Below are positions 34,736 to 43,057 of a stretch of DNA of 64,000 nucleotides, one piece after another. Source of the DNA: Robiginitomaculum sp. Lineage in GTDB: Bacteria; Pseudomonadota; Alphaproteobacteria; Caulobacterales; Maricaulaceae. Each line of letters begins with the position of its first letter. The first letter of the stretch is position 1. The position numbers were made by a program, and so were the translations under genes. The stretch lies in contig JAJFFQ010000051.1 of NCBI GenBank assembly GCA_021776565.1, positions 39,148-103,147 on the forward strand, given 5' to 3'. The notes under the pieces are model-generated. The model ran no database searches and was not told where the DNA came from. It was given only the letters and a program-made list of their open reading frames with translations.

Positions 34736-35755
34736 ATGAACGAAAAAGAAAATAATGGTGTCACTTCGCAAATAATTGATGCACCGGATGATTTGCGACC
34801 AACACGCATTGATCGCTTTTTGAGCGATCGGCTGGATGACTTGTCGCGCTCGCGTTTGAAGGCCTTGATCGAGGACGGCCACCTTACACTGGACGGTGTT
34901 CCCATAACGGATCCATCGGCAAAGGCCCGTGCGGGCAACCAATATGTACTTGAAATTCCTGCGCCGCGTGCGGCCAGCCCAGAGGCACAGTATATACCGC
35001 TGAACATTCTTTATGAGGATGCGCATTTGATTGTTCTGGAAAAGGAAGTGGGCATGACGGTTCACCCGGCAGTGGGCAATTGGTCTGGTACGCTGGTTAA
35101 TGCGCTATTGCATCATTGTGCCGGGTCGTTATCGGGTATTGGCGGGGTGGAGCGTCCCGGCATTGTCCATCGGCTGGACAAGGATACATCGGGGGTGATG
35201 GTGGTGGCCAAAACCGATGCTGCGCATCAGGGTTTATCCGATCAGTTTGCCGCTCACACGGTGGAGCGTGCCTATAGTGCGGTGGTGCGCGGCGGCCCCC
35301 GGCCAAAAAACGGACGCATAGAAACGCGCCTGGCCCGATCACAACATGATCGTAAAAAACAGGCGGTGGTCAAAAACCCCATGTCCACACATGGGCGCAA
35401 TGCCATCACCAATTATGAAACCTTGCGCACGTTTGGGCAGGAACCCAACGCTCCTGCGGGTAGTCCGATGGCCGCCCTGGTGGAATGTCGTTTGCAAACC
35501 GGGCGCACACACCAGATACGCGTGCATATGGCTCATATTGGCTGCCCCTTATTGGGTGATCCGGTTTATGGCAAGCAACGCACGTTTCGGCGCATTGCAA
35601 ATAAGGCTGGTGAAAAACTGGAAGATTTTAACCGTCAGGCGCTGCACGCCGCCATTTTGGGCTTCAAGCATCCCGTTACTGGTGAGGCCTTACGTTTTGA
35701 AACACCTATACCAAAAGATATGCAAAGACTGATCGACTTCTTGGATCAGCTTTAG
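34736..35755 (+). CDS. RluD-like 23S rRNA pseudouridine synthase
   Basis: 339 residues. An N-terminal S4 domain (RIDRFLSDRLDDLSRSRLKALIEDGHLTLDG) precedes the catalytic domain with the invariant HRLDKDTSGVMVVAKT (Asp near 145), VPP-like IPLNILYEDAHLIVLEKEVG and the C-terminal GRTHQIRVHMAHIGCPLLGDPVYG. This order is that of RluD, which forms pseudouridines 1911, 1915 and 1917 in helix 69, but RluC-type assignment cannot be excluded. Divergent from the PhoD gene with a 61-nt gap; no clear ribosome site. Confidence 0.92.
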   Translation: MNEKENNGVTSQIIDAPDDLRPTRIDRFLSDRLDDLSRSRLKALIEDGHLTLDGVPITDPSAKARAGNQYVLEIPAPRAASPEAQYIPLNILYEDAHLIVLEKEVGMTVHPAVGNWSGTLVNALLHHCAGSLSGIGGVERPGIVHRLDKDTSGVMVVAKTDAAHQGLSDQFAAHTVERAYSAVVRGGPRPKNGRIETRLARSQHDRKKQAVVKNPMSTHGRNAITNYETLRTFGQEPNAPAGSPMAALVECRLQTGRTHQIRVHMAHIGCPLLGDPVYGKQRTFRRIANKAGEKLEDFNRQALHAAILGFKHPVTGEALRFETPIPKDMQRLIDFLDQL

Positions 35756-35856
35756 GGGGTTGGAAAAGATCGATTTATTACAGAGAATTTAGACAAAACC
35801 ACAAAACCGCCACATTTAGAACCTGAACGCGCCTCATCCGGCCACCATCTTCTGCC

Positions 35857-35943
35857 TGTCGGTTCGGCGCAGCAAAACGCCCGCCCTGGTTTCCAGACAG
35901 CCCCCCCAGCCCCCCCGGGACAGGCGGCAGCATCGAACCGACA
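35857..35943. repeat. GC-rich 10-bp inverted repeat with poly-C interior
   Basis: TGTCGGTTCG (35857-35866) and CGAACCGACA (35934-35943) are perfect arms around 67 nt. Inside, CCGCCCTG near 35880 pairs with CAGGCGG near 35921, separated by two runs of seven C. It lies in the 232-nt gap between the RluD-like gene and the ABC operon and ends 44 nt before the ATPase start. A folded 5' leader or an RNA is possible. Confidence 0.45.
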
Positions 35944-35987
35944 CCCTCTTCCCGCTCATACACATTTACCACACAAGACTTGCGCCC

Positions 35988-36701
35988 ATGGCCGAACTGT
36001 CCAAGCATGGGCACATGCTTGCAATATGTCAGCTTGAAAAATCATTCGCCGGTAAGGCTGTGCTCAAGGATATTTCCTTTAGCGCAGACCAAGGCGAGAT
36101 CGTCGGGCTGGTCGGTCGTAATGGTGCCGGAAAGTCCACATTGATGCGTGTTATTGCCGGGTGCTTGCGTGCCGATAATGGCTGCGTTGATCGAGGCGGG
36201 CAAAGCACAATCGGCTATCTTCCTGAAGGCGCGCCATTATATGAGGAACTGACGCCCCGCGCCGGGATTGAATTTGTTCTGGGTGCGCACGGGTTTGCCC
36301 GCGCGGCGCAGCGTAAAAGGGTAAATGAAATTCTCCACATGCTGGAACTTGATGGCGTTGCCGGGCAGGTTGTGCAAACCCTGTCCAAGGGTTTTGCGCG
36401 CCGCACAGCACTGGGGATGGCCCTGGCACCCAACCCCGATATACTCATTCTGGATGAGCCGTTTGACGGCTTTGATCCCATACAAAAGCACGCAGCAGCA
36501 AACTTGCTCAAAGCGATAAGCCCCAAGAAAATTATTCTGCTCAGTACTCATTCGCTCAGTGATGCACAGCGACTGTGTACGCGCCTGATCGTCATTGAAG
36601 ACGGGCAAATTCGCACTGATTCCCCTCCCGAGGCCTTGTTAAGCCAAGCTGGTGGCGGTTCGCTGGACGCGGCCTTTCGCAAACTGGTGGCGGGATCGTG
36701 A
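35988..36701 (+). CDS. ABC transporter ATP-binding protein (GldA-like)
   Basis: 237 residues. Walker A GRNGAGKST (43-51), Q-loop near YLPEGAPLYEELT, signature LSKGFARR (usual LSGG changed to LSKG, common in GldA-type ATPases), Walker B ILILDEPFDGFDP, and switch His in STHSLSDAQRL. It pairs with the downstream permease. ATG 35988 lacks a ribosome site; ATG 36015 is an alternative start. Gliding-type ABC proteins occur in many non-gliding bacteria; the transported substance is unknown. Confidence 0.9.
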   Translation: MAELSKHGHMLAICQLEKSFAGKAVLKDISFSADQGEIVGLVGRNGAGKSTLMRVIAGCLRADNGCVDRGGQSTIGYLPEGAPLYEELTPRAGIEFVLGAHGFARAAQRKRVNEILHMLELDGVAGQVVQTLSKGFARRTALGMALAPNPDILILDEPFDGFDPIQKHAAANLLKAISPKKIILLSTHSLSDAQRLCTRLIVIEDGQIRTDSPPEALLSQAGGGSLDAAFRKLVAGS

Positions 36702-39025
36702 TGGGTGGGTTTTTGGCGCTGCTTCGCAAGGATTTGCAACTGATGCTGGCACGGCCAGCCGTGTTCATGTTCGTTGCCCTGTTTGCCATAAGCGCCGGAG
36801 CCTTGACGTTTTATACAGGCCGTTTTTTTGATGCGAACCACGCCGACCTGACCACACTGTTTGTGTTTTTGCCCTGGTTGTTTGTCTTGTTCACGCCCGC
36901 CCTTGCCATGGAGGCGTTAAGCGCCGAGCGCCGCACCGGCACGGCAGAGATTTTGCACGCGCTTCCCTTGCAATCGTGGGCCATCGTGCTGGCAAAATGG
37001 ATGAGCCTTTGGCTGATCTGCCTTGCCGGATTGGCATTGACCATGAGTTTGTGGATCAGTGTCAGCTGGCTTGGCGCACCTGACCACGGTGCGATCATCG
37101 CTGGCTATTTTGGTGCGACGCTTATGGCTGGTGTCATGTGTGCGCTGGCCCTGGCAGCAACGGCTAGAGTATCCAGCCATGTCATTGCTTTTCTTGGTGC
37201 CCTGATCGTCAACGTCTCGGTCACCATTGGTGCGCTGCCTGTGCTAGGCGGACTGCCAGAACTGTTGGTTCGCACAGTGACTGATTTTTCCATCCCTGCC
37301 CATCAAACGCATTTTTTGCGCGGTGTTATCGCTTTTGATGATATCATGTTCTTTGTGGTGCTGGCGGTCTTTGGTCTTTTTGTTGCCAGCGTGCTTTGGC
37401 GGGCCGAGCGCAAGGCGGTTTTGCCTATTATTCTGGCAGCATTTGCGGTTATTGCGCTCAATGCTCTCTTCGCAACCGGGGGCTTTCGTGCCGCCCGGTT
37501 TGATATGACAGGAGCGCAGTTATATACGCTCAGCCCTGCGGCTCGCGCGATCATTGCCCAAAAGACAACACCCACACACTGGCGGTTTTATTATTCGCGC
37601 GCCCTGGCCTCACAATACCCGGATATTCGCAGCTATGGCGAGCAGGTAGAGGAAACCCTGCGTGCGTTTGCCGATGCCTCACGTGGCAAAATTCAACTCA
37701 CCATTATTGACCCTGGTGTCGATAATGCACGCGAGGATGCGGCGATCTCTAGTGGTATAGAGGCCTTGCCCACTGATCGTGGTTTGCCGCTTTATTTTGG
37801 CCTGGCCAATGAAACTCGCGCTATTATTGCCCGCTTTGATCCCGCGCGTTCTGGTTTGCTGGAGCATGATCTGGCCCGCGTACTGGATACTGAACCGGGC
37901 AATATGGCTCAAATCGCACTTTATGACGGCATTGATCTGGCCGGGCGAGACTGGTTCGTTACCGGGCGTGAGCAAAGCTATCTTTTCAAACAAATCAGTG
38001 AACATTATCCGGTTCACTTGCTGGATATGGGCTTTGATATGTCCGATCTTGAGGGGCGCATCCTCATGCTGGTGCATCCTCCTGCTTTTTCTGCCCAGCA
38101 AGATCAGATAGTCAGTGATTTTATTGCCCAAGGAGGACGAGCACTTGTCTTTCTTGACCCGTTTAGTGAAGCTTCAGCGCGTCCCGGCCTGAATGGTTTG
38201 CCCAAAACAAACGCCCGCATGGCCTCAACAGCCCCCTCTTTTTTGCGCAAAACGGGACTGGACTGGACAGGCAATGAGATCGTTCTTGACCGGACAAACG
38301 CCATGCCCGTGCAACGCACGCTTGAGGGGCAGACACGCACCATGCGCCAACCCGCATGGATGGGCCTGCCACCATCTCATATGATCTCTGACAACCCTGT
38401 TACCGCCTCTTTGCCCGGGGGTCTTATTTTGGCCAGCACCGCCGCGTTACACTTTGATATTGATAGCGGGTGGTCAGGTTTCATTCGCGCTAATAAAAAC
38501 TCTGCCCTGTTGGCTGCCAACACTTTTGCCACAGACCCCAACCCGGCAGAGCTGATGGTTATGCCGCCTTCTAGTGACATGGAATACTGGCTGGGGGCCA
38601 GTAAAAATGGCGTGATTGTGCTTGGCGATGCGGACATGCTGGATGATGATTATTATGTGCAAAACGATCCGGTTTTTGGCAAAAGGGCGCAGGCAGATAA
38701 TGCAAAATTTGTTCTGGGCGCTCTTGATTTTCTGAATGGATCCAGTGCCTTGCTTGCCCTTAGGGCCAAAGATATGCCTTTGCGAAGTTTGACCCGCATT
38801 GATGCCCTGCGTCAAAAGGCGGAACTACAATTACGCCAGGCAGAGCAAGCGATTGAAGGCAAGCCGGATGAGCAGGCGCGGCAAGCTTTGCGAGCTGTGA
38901 GACACAAATTTCACCGACAGATTCGTCATTATGAAATTGTCTTGGAGTTTTTCAATATCTGGCTGGTGCCATTGCTGGTCATACTTATTGGTGGCGGGTT
39001 TTCGTTATGGCGTCGCCGAAATTAG
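36701..39025 (+). CDS. ABC permease fused to GldG-type auxiliary domain
   Basis: 774 residues from ATG 36701, which shares a base with the ATPase stop (TGATG). Residues about 1-250 form an ABC-2 permease with six hydrophobic segments (e.g. LTTLFVFLPWLFVLFTPALAMEAL, the GldF type). From about 260 to 740 it is an ABC_transp_aux/GldG domain (FYYSRALASQYPDIRSYGEQVEETLRAFA; AVVFLDPF at GGRALVFLDPFSEA), with a helical C-terminal section and a last membrane helix (FFNIWLVPLLVILIGGGFSLW). Usually GldF and GldG are separate, so this is a fusion. It forms an operon with the ATPase. Confidence 0.9.
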   Translation: MGGFLALLRKDLQLMLARPAVFMFVALFAISAGALTFYTGRFFDANHADLTTLFVFLPWLFVLFTPALAMEALSAERRTGTAEILHALPLQSWAIVLAKWMSLWLICLAGLALTMSLWISVSWLGAPDHGAIIAGYFGATLMAGVMCALALAATARVSSHVIAFLGALIVNVSVTIGALPVLGGLPELLVRTVTDFSIPAHQTHFLRGVIAFDDIMFFVVLAVFGLFVASVLWRAERKAVLPIILAAFAVIALNALFATGGFRAARFDMTGAQLYTLSPAARAIIAQKTTPTHWRFYYSRALASQYPDIRSYGEQVEETLRAFADASRGKIQLTIIDPGVDNAREDAAISSGIEALPTDRGLPLYFGLANETRAIIARFDPARSGLLEHDLARVLDTEPGNMAQIALYDGIDLAGRDWFVTGREQSYLFKQISEHYPVHLLDMGFDMSDLEGRILMLVHPPAFSAQQDQIVSDFIAQGGRALVFLDPFSEASARPGLNGLPKTNARMASTAPSFLRKTGLDWTGNEIVLDRTNAMPVQRTLEGQTRTMRQPAWMGLPPSHMISDNPVTASLPGGLILASTAALHFDIDSGWSGFIRANKNSALLAANTFATDPNPAELMVMPPSSDMEYWLGASKNGVIVLGDADMLDDDYYVQNDPVFGKRAQADNAKFVLGALDFLNGSSALLALRAKDMPLRSLTRIDALRQKAELQLRQAEQAIEGKPDEQARQALRAVRHKFHRQIRHYEIVLEFFNIWLVPLLVILIGGGFSLWRRRN

Positions 39026-39131
39026 CTCTGAACTTGGGTTCGATTGCCCAACTCACTCAATCGTGTTGGCAATATCGCTTGCGCTTTGCCACACACATCC
39101 TAAAAACCAACCTTCAAAGCATGGGGATACT

Positions 39132-39653
39132 ATGGCTGAAACACCGTTTGACCGTCTATCACAAAATGTATCACGTTATGGGGCGCTAAGTTTCAAAAAT
39201 TATGCACTGGTTCGCTCCTTCGCTGAACGCTTGCGCGCTGGATTTTGCAGCTTTCTGGCCGCAAATGATGGTGAATGTGTCTATCTGGTGCCACCCACAG
39301 GGGGCTTTCAGCCTGGCCCGCATGGAGGCGCTGCCTATTCTGTTTCCGGCACCGGATTTTTACCACTGGCCCCGATCAGCTTTGGTCTGGCTGTGCGCGT
39401 ATCTACCAGCGGAGACTGGTTGCGTGTGGTATTTCATTGCGCCCGGGAAGGTGATTCCTTAAGCATACAAATCGAAGGTGGCAAAAATTTTGATCTGGCC
39501 TTGCCCCTGGACGATGAAGATGTTGTGGCATTGTTCGAGCCACTTTACCGTCATATCTATGACTGGTTTGATGACCGCATCACCCGTTATGAGCATGGTA
39601 ATTATGGCACTAATGACATTGGTTTCGAGATCATATCGGTGAAAAAGGATTAG
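39132..39653 (+). CDS. Hypothetical protein downstream of the ABC operon
   Basis: 173 residues from ATG 39132, preceded by GGGG. An extended frame starts at 38931 but overlaps the permease. The N-terminus (MAETPFDRLSQNVSRYGALSFK) is helical; the rest is a beta-rich soluble domain (FLPLAPISFGLAVRVSTSGDWLRVVFHCAREGDSLSIQIEG) ending in an acidic helix (DVVALFEPLYRHIYDWFDDRITRYEHG). No signal or family recognised. Its stop TAG lies on the outer edge of the MITE at 39651, where the target duplication replaced the original TAA. Confidence 0.75.
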   Translation: MAETPFDRLSQNVSRYGALSFKNYALVRSFAERLRAGFCSFLAANDGECVYLVPPTGGFQPGPHGGAAYSVSGTGFLPLAPISFGLAVRVSTSGDWLRVVFHCAREGDSLSIQIEGGKNFDLALPLDDEDVVALFEPLYRHIYDWFDDRITRYEHGNYGTNDIGFEIISVKKD

Positions 39654-39883
39654 GTCATGAACTCATAAACAGGGTCAACATGGCGTACTAAGGCGCTATA
39701 ATATGCCAGAAGAAGGCCGCAAAGCGTGCCTGGCGCACGGTTAAGGTCTTCGACGTTGTAGATTGACGCGCCTTGCACGTCCCTTGGGGTATGACCAATT
39801 TGCCCGGCTAATGCGTTGCAAAGCCTTGAAAACCATAAGGCTTCCTGCGGCTTTGCGCCTGTTATCTGAACAAATTGCTTCAT
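39650..39883 (-). CDS. 77-codon frame carried by the MITE
   Basis: Frame MKQFVQITGAKPQEALWFSR... covers nearly the whole element and its last ten codons (HVDPVYEFMT and stop) are read from the terminal repeat. A degenerate copy at 728-772 keeps the same phase (HIDPAYGLIT), and those at 15515 and 17239 preserve the end (PVYEVTT, IIDFTT). A weak ribosome site precedes ATG 39883. The conservation of phase may reflect selection for coding or only DNA-level identity; I consider a protein product possible but unproven. Confidence 0.3.
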   Translation of the reverse strand: MKQFVQITGAKPQEALWFSRLCNALAGQIGHTPRDVQGASIYNVEDLNRAPGTLCGLLLAYYSALVRHVDPVYEFMT

Positions 39884-39917
39884 ACCATGTTGATCCTGTT
39901 TATGAGTTCATGACCTA
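39651..39917. mobile_element. 263-bp TA-flanked miniature inverted-repeat element
   Basis: Terminal arms 39653-39683 and 39885-39915 (31 nt, one mismatch, at 39673) start GGTCATGAACTCATAAACAG and end in the complement; TA flanks both sides (39651-39652, 39916-39917). The outer bases coincide with the stop codons of both convergent genes. Removing the element and one TA leaves GGATTAACG, in which both genes would end with overlapping TTAA stops, the arrangement seen at trxA/folC here. This is the pattern of TA-targeting (IS630/Tc1-type) MITEs. Confidence 0.85.
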
Positions 39918-40340
39918 ACGTCCGATACGAACCTTACCAAGGCGGTAGTCAATAAACACGAGACAGTTTTTCAATCCTGCATCGCGCACTGGCTGGAATT
40001 GCCATTTGCGCACAGCCTTAACGGTGGAGCGGTCAAATACGCCCTCCGGGGCGGATTGTTTCACCGACACATGATCTGTTTGCCCATTGGGTAAAACATC
40101 CAGTTTTGCCACCACCCAGCCCTGTCGACCCTGACGACGGGCAAAAATGGGATATTTTGGCAGAGGTAGTGAGAGCGCCGCCAACGTATCACCGCCCTGA
40201 CAGGCACCGGGTTCCGTCAGGCGTTTGATGCTGGGTGGTGAGGGATAATCATGGTGGAGGCGAAAGCCGCCTTTGGGGGCGCAATTTGCCAATACAATCA
40301 GGGCAATGAACAGCAGCAGGTTTTGCCAGGTCATGTGCAT
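39915..40340 (-). CDS. TonB C-terminal domain lipoprotein (energy transducer-like)
   Basis: 141 residues from ATG 40340 with AAGGG upstream. A lipoprotein signal (LLLFIALIVLANCAP) is followed by a Pro/Gly-containing linker and the TonB C-terminal domain: PKYPIFARRQGRQGWVVAKLDVLPNGQTDHV (beta strand with the conserved YP), then STVKAVRKWQFQPVRDAG and LVFIDYRLGKVRIG. Since it is a lipoprotein with no cytoplasmic anchor it is not a classical ExbB/ExbD-bound TonB. It starts 8 nt after the ferredoxin stop. The 3' end is defined by the MITE. Confidence 0.82.
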   Translation of the reverse strand: MHMTWQNLLLFIALIVLANCAPKGGFRLHHDYPSPPSIKRLTEPGACQGGDTLAALSLPLPKYPIFARRQGRQGWVVAKLDVLPNGQTDHVSVKQSAPEGVFDRSTVKAVRKWQFQPVRDAGLKNCLVFIDYRLGKVRIGR

Positions 40341-40348
40341 ATGCACTG

Positions 40349-40745
<397 letters not shown>

Positions 40746-40784
40746 AAATTAAACTACACATTGTCAGCATATACAGGAGGGCTT

Positions 40785-40799
40785 ATGAAGTTGTTATGA
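40785..40799 (+). CDS. Four-codon minicistron MKLL coupled to tsaE
   Basis: A perfect AGGAGG (40775-40780) lies 4 nt before ATG 40785, which reads ATG AAG TTG TTA TGA. Its TGA (40797-40799) overlaps the tsaE ATG (40796-40798) as ATGA. The same AGGAGG is 15 nt from the tsaE ATG, too far for direct use, so ribosomes ending on the minicistron may re-initiate on tsaE. Confidence 0.45.
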   Translation: MKLL

Positions 40800-41257
40800 T
40801 ACGGCTTTGCACTCATTATAACGTGCCTGAGGAGGACGATACCAAACGCTTGGGCGCGGTCTTGGCCAATATAGCCTGTGCCGGGGATGTTATCTGCCTT
40901 TTCGGCGAACTGGGCGCTGGCAAGAGCACGCTGGCCCGGGCCTTTGTAAGGGCATTGTGCGGTATGGATACAGATGTACCAAGCCCGACCTTTACACTGA
41001 TCCAGGGCTATGATGCGCCTGATTTTAGCATTGTTCATGCAGACCTTTACCGTCTTGAAGACCCCGAGGACATTATTGAACTTGGTCTTGTGGAAACTTT
41101 TGCTGAGGCGGTTACCCTGATTGAATGGCCAGAGCGGCTGGGCCGGTTTTTACCAAATGAGCGGCTTGATTTGAACCTTCGCACGGATTCTACTGGTGGC
41201 CGTATGGCACATCTTGTCGCCCATGGTGTGCAATGGGGAAATCGCTTTGAAAGCTGA
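40796..41257 (+). CDS. tsaE: tRNA threonylcarbamoyladenosine biosynthesis ATPase TsaE
   Basis: 153 residues. P-loop GELGAGKSTLARA (about 38-50) and SPTFTLIQGYDAPDFSIVHADLYRL with LIEWPERLG are TsaE hallmarks. It hydrolyses ATP in the TsaBDE complex that makes t6A at position 37 of ANN-decoding tRNAs. The start is ATG 40796; the frame reaches 40520 but its upstream part overlaps the ferredoxin gene. It is first in the overlapping tsaE-amgK-murU-addB-addA operon, a combination I know from many alphaproteobacteria. Confidence 0.93.
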   Translation: MIRLCTHYNVPEEDDTKRLGAVLANIACAGDVICLFGELGAGKSTLARAFVRALCGMDTDVPSPTFTLIQGYDAPDFSIVHADLYRLEDPEDIIELGLVETFAEAVTLIEWPERLGRFLPNERLDLNLRTDSTGGRMAHLVAHGVQWGNRFES

Positions 41258-42332
41258 TTTGCGCGAAGACGAAATTACCAACTTTCTGGCCCTGTCCGGT
41301 TGGGACGCGGCCCAGCGTCTTGCGCTGGCCGGTGATGCCTCGACCCGGCGTTATCAGCGTTTGAGCGGCCCAAAGGGGGCGGCTATCCTGATGGATGCTC
41401 CCTTTGGGGCTGAAACAAGTCCTTGCCCGGTAAATGCCAGTTTTGAGGAACGCACGGCGCTTGGGTATAATGCCCTGGCCCGCCTTGCCGGGGCGGATGT
41501 GCGAGCCTTTTCTGCCCTGTCGCATGAGCTTGTCCAGCGGGGGTTTTCTGCGCCAAGAGTATTGGCCGCAGATCATGCACAGGGTTTATTGTTGCTGGAG
41601 GATTTGGGCGATGCTCTTTTTTCCACAATACCAGTTGAAAAAGAAAAATTGTATGGTGCGGCAACTGATACATTGGCGGCCCTGTGCCGATCCAGTTTTG
41701 GCAGCAATATGCCTTTTGGCAACAATGACTGGACAGTCCTTGATTATGATCCGTGCGCGCTTCTGACCGAGACAGATATGTTGCTTGACTGGTATGCGCC
41801 CTTTAGAGGCACTGCTCCTGATGAAGCCGCCCGTCAGGAGGCGCATGAATTGTGGGCAGATGCATTCACGGCTTTGGAAACTTTACCACGGGTGCTCACC
41901 TTGCGTGATGTTCACGCCGAAAACCTTATCTGGCTGCCAAAGCGAGACGGTGTAGCCCGGACGGGCTTGTTGGATTTTCAAGATGCGGTTTTTGGCTCAC
42001 CGGCTTATGATCTTGTCTCCCTGTTGCAAGATTCGCGGCGCATTTTGCCCTCTGGTCTGGAAGACGCCATGTTAACGCGCTTCCTGGAAGCCTCCAAAAT
42101 TCGCGACCGAGAAGCCTTTGCCCACAGTTATGCAATTTTAGGAGCGCAGCGCAGCGCCAAGGTCTTGGGTATTTTTGTTCGTCTTGCCCAGCGGGACAGT
42201 AAACCCCGCTATCTGGACTTTTTGTCTATCACCGCCCGTAATATGGCCCGTAATCTGGAACACCCGGCACTGGCAGAGCTAAAAGGCTGGATGCAATGCC
42301 ATGTACCTATGGTTTTTGAGGAAAGCTCATGA
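41247..42332 (+). CDS. amgK: Aminoglycoside-phosphotransferase-fold kinase, AmgK-like
   Basis: About 361 residues from TTG 41247 (GGGGA 8 nt upstream); an ATG at 41223 is the alternative. Kinase fold with glycine loop region GDASTRRYQRL, catalytic LRDVHAENLIWL (Asp in HxD/RDVH), and metal-binding LLDFQDAVFGSPAYDL. AmgK phosphorylates N-acetylmuramate or N-acetylglucosamine at C1 for peptidoglycan recycling, bypassing de novo MurA; the murU gene follows by ATGA overlap, supporting this assignment. It overlaps tsaE by 11 nt. Confidence 0.9.
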   Translation: MKADLREDEITNFLALSGWDAAQRLALAGDASTRRYQRLSGPKGAAILMDAPFGAETSPCPVNASFEERTALGYNALARLAGADVRAFSALSHELVQRGFSAPRVLAADHAQGLLLLEDLGDALFSTIPVEKEKLYGAATDTLAALCRSSFGSNMPFGNNDWTVLDYDPCALLTETDMLLDWYAPFRGTAPDEAARQEAHELWADAFTALETLPRVLTLRDVHAENLIWLPKRDGVARTGLLDFQDAVFGSPAYDLVSLLQDSRRILPSGLEDAMLTRFLEASKIRDREAFAHSYAILGAQRSAKVLGIFVRLAQRDSKPRYLDFLSITARNMARNLEHPALAELKGWMQCHVPMVFEESS

Positions 42333-43057
42333 AAGCTAAACCTGACACAGCCATGGTGCTGGCCGCCGGGCGCGGCACGCGGTTTTTGCACCTGACCAAA
42401 GACCGACCCAAGGCATTGATAACGGTCGCGGGACGCACATTGGTAGATCATCAGCTAGACCGATTATCCGATGCCGGAATTGCCCGGGCTGTGGTCAACG
42501 TGCACCATTTTGCCGATCAGATGCAGGCACATATGGCCAAAAGGGCCGGGCCACCAACAATACACATTTCGGATGAACGTGATGCTCTGCTGGAAACCGG
42601 TGGCGCCCTGGTTCGTGCTCGTAACATGCTGGGTGAGGCACCCTTTTATGTGATGAATTGTGATGCCCTTTGGAGTACTCTTGGCATTGATCCCTTGCTT
42701 GCCCTGCAAGAAAAATTCGCTGCCTTAAACACCCCAGCCGCCGTTTTGTTGCTGGCCCGCAAGGAACATACGCTGGGTCTTGAAACACGCGGTGATTTTA
42801 CGCTTGATAGTGTGGGTCATTTACGTCGCCCCGACCCTGGTGAGGTCGTGCCATACTATTACGCGGGCACCCAGCTTCTCAGCCCGGGTTTGCTGGACGG
42901 TGAGACCGAAAGACCGTTTTCTGCTAATTTGCTATGGGACAAGGCTTTGGCAAATGGCGCTTTATATGGCGTGGTTCTGGATGGTTTCTGGCTTCATGTT
43001 GGCGATCCGGATGCGCTGGCGGCGGCTAATTTGCGACTTGAACAGGACGTATCGTGA
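42329..43057 (+). CDS. murU: N-acetylmuramate 1-phosphate uridylyltransferase (MurU)
   Basis: 242 residues. The nucleotidyltransferase signature AMVLAAGRGTRFLHLTKDRPKAL (residues 8-30) holds the GxGTR and KPK-like motifs; YVMNCDALW carries the metal-binding Asp, and LDGFWLHVGDPDALAAANL the C-terminal metal/pyrophosphate site. Makes UDP-MurNAc from MurNAc-1-P, the step after AmgK, and gives fosfomycin tolerance in organisms with this route. ATGA overlaps on both sides: with amgK and with addB. Confidence 0.92.
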   Translation: MKAKPDTAMVLAAGRGTRFLHLTKDRPKALITVAGRTLVDHQLDRLSDAGIARAVVNVHHFADQMQAHMAKRAGPPTIHISDERDALLETGGALVRARNMLGEAPFYVMNCDALWSTLGIDPLLALQEKFAALNTPAAVLLLARKEHTLGLETRGDFTLDSVGHLRRPDPGEVVPYYYAGTQLLSPGLLDGETERPFSANLLWDKALANGALYGVVLDGFWLHVGDPDALAAANLRLEQDVS

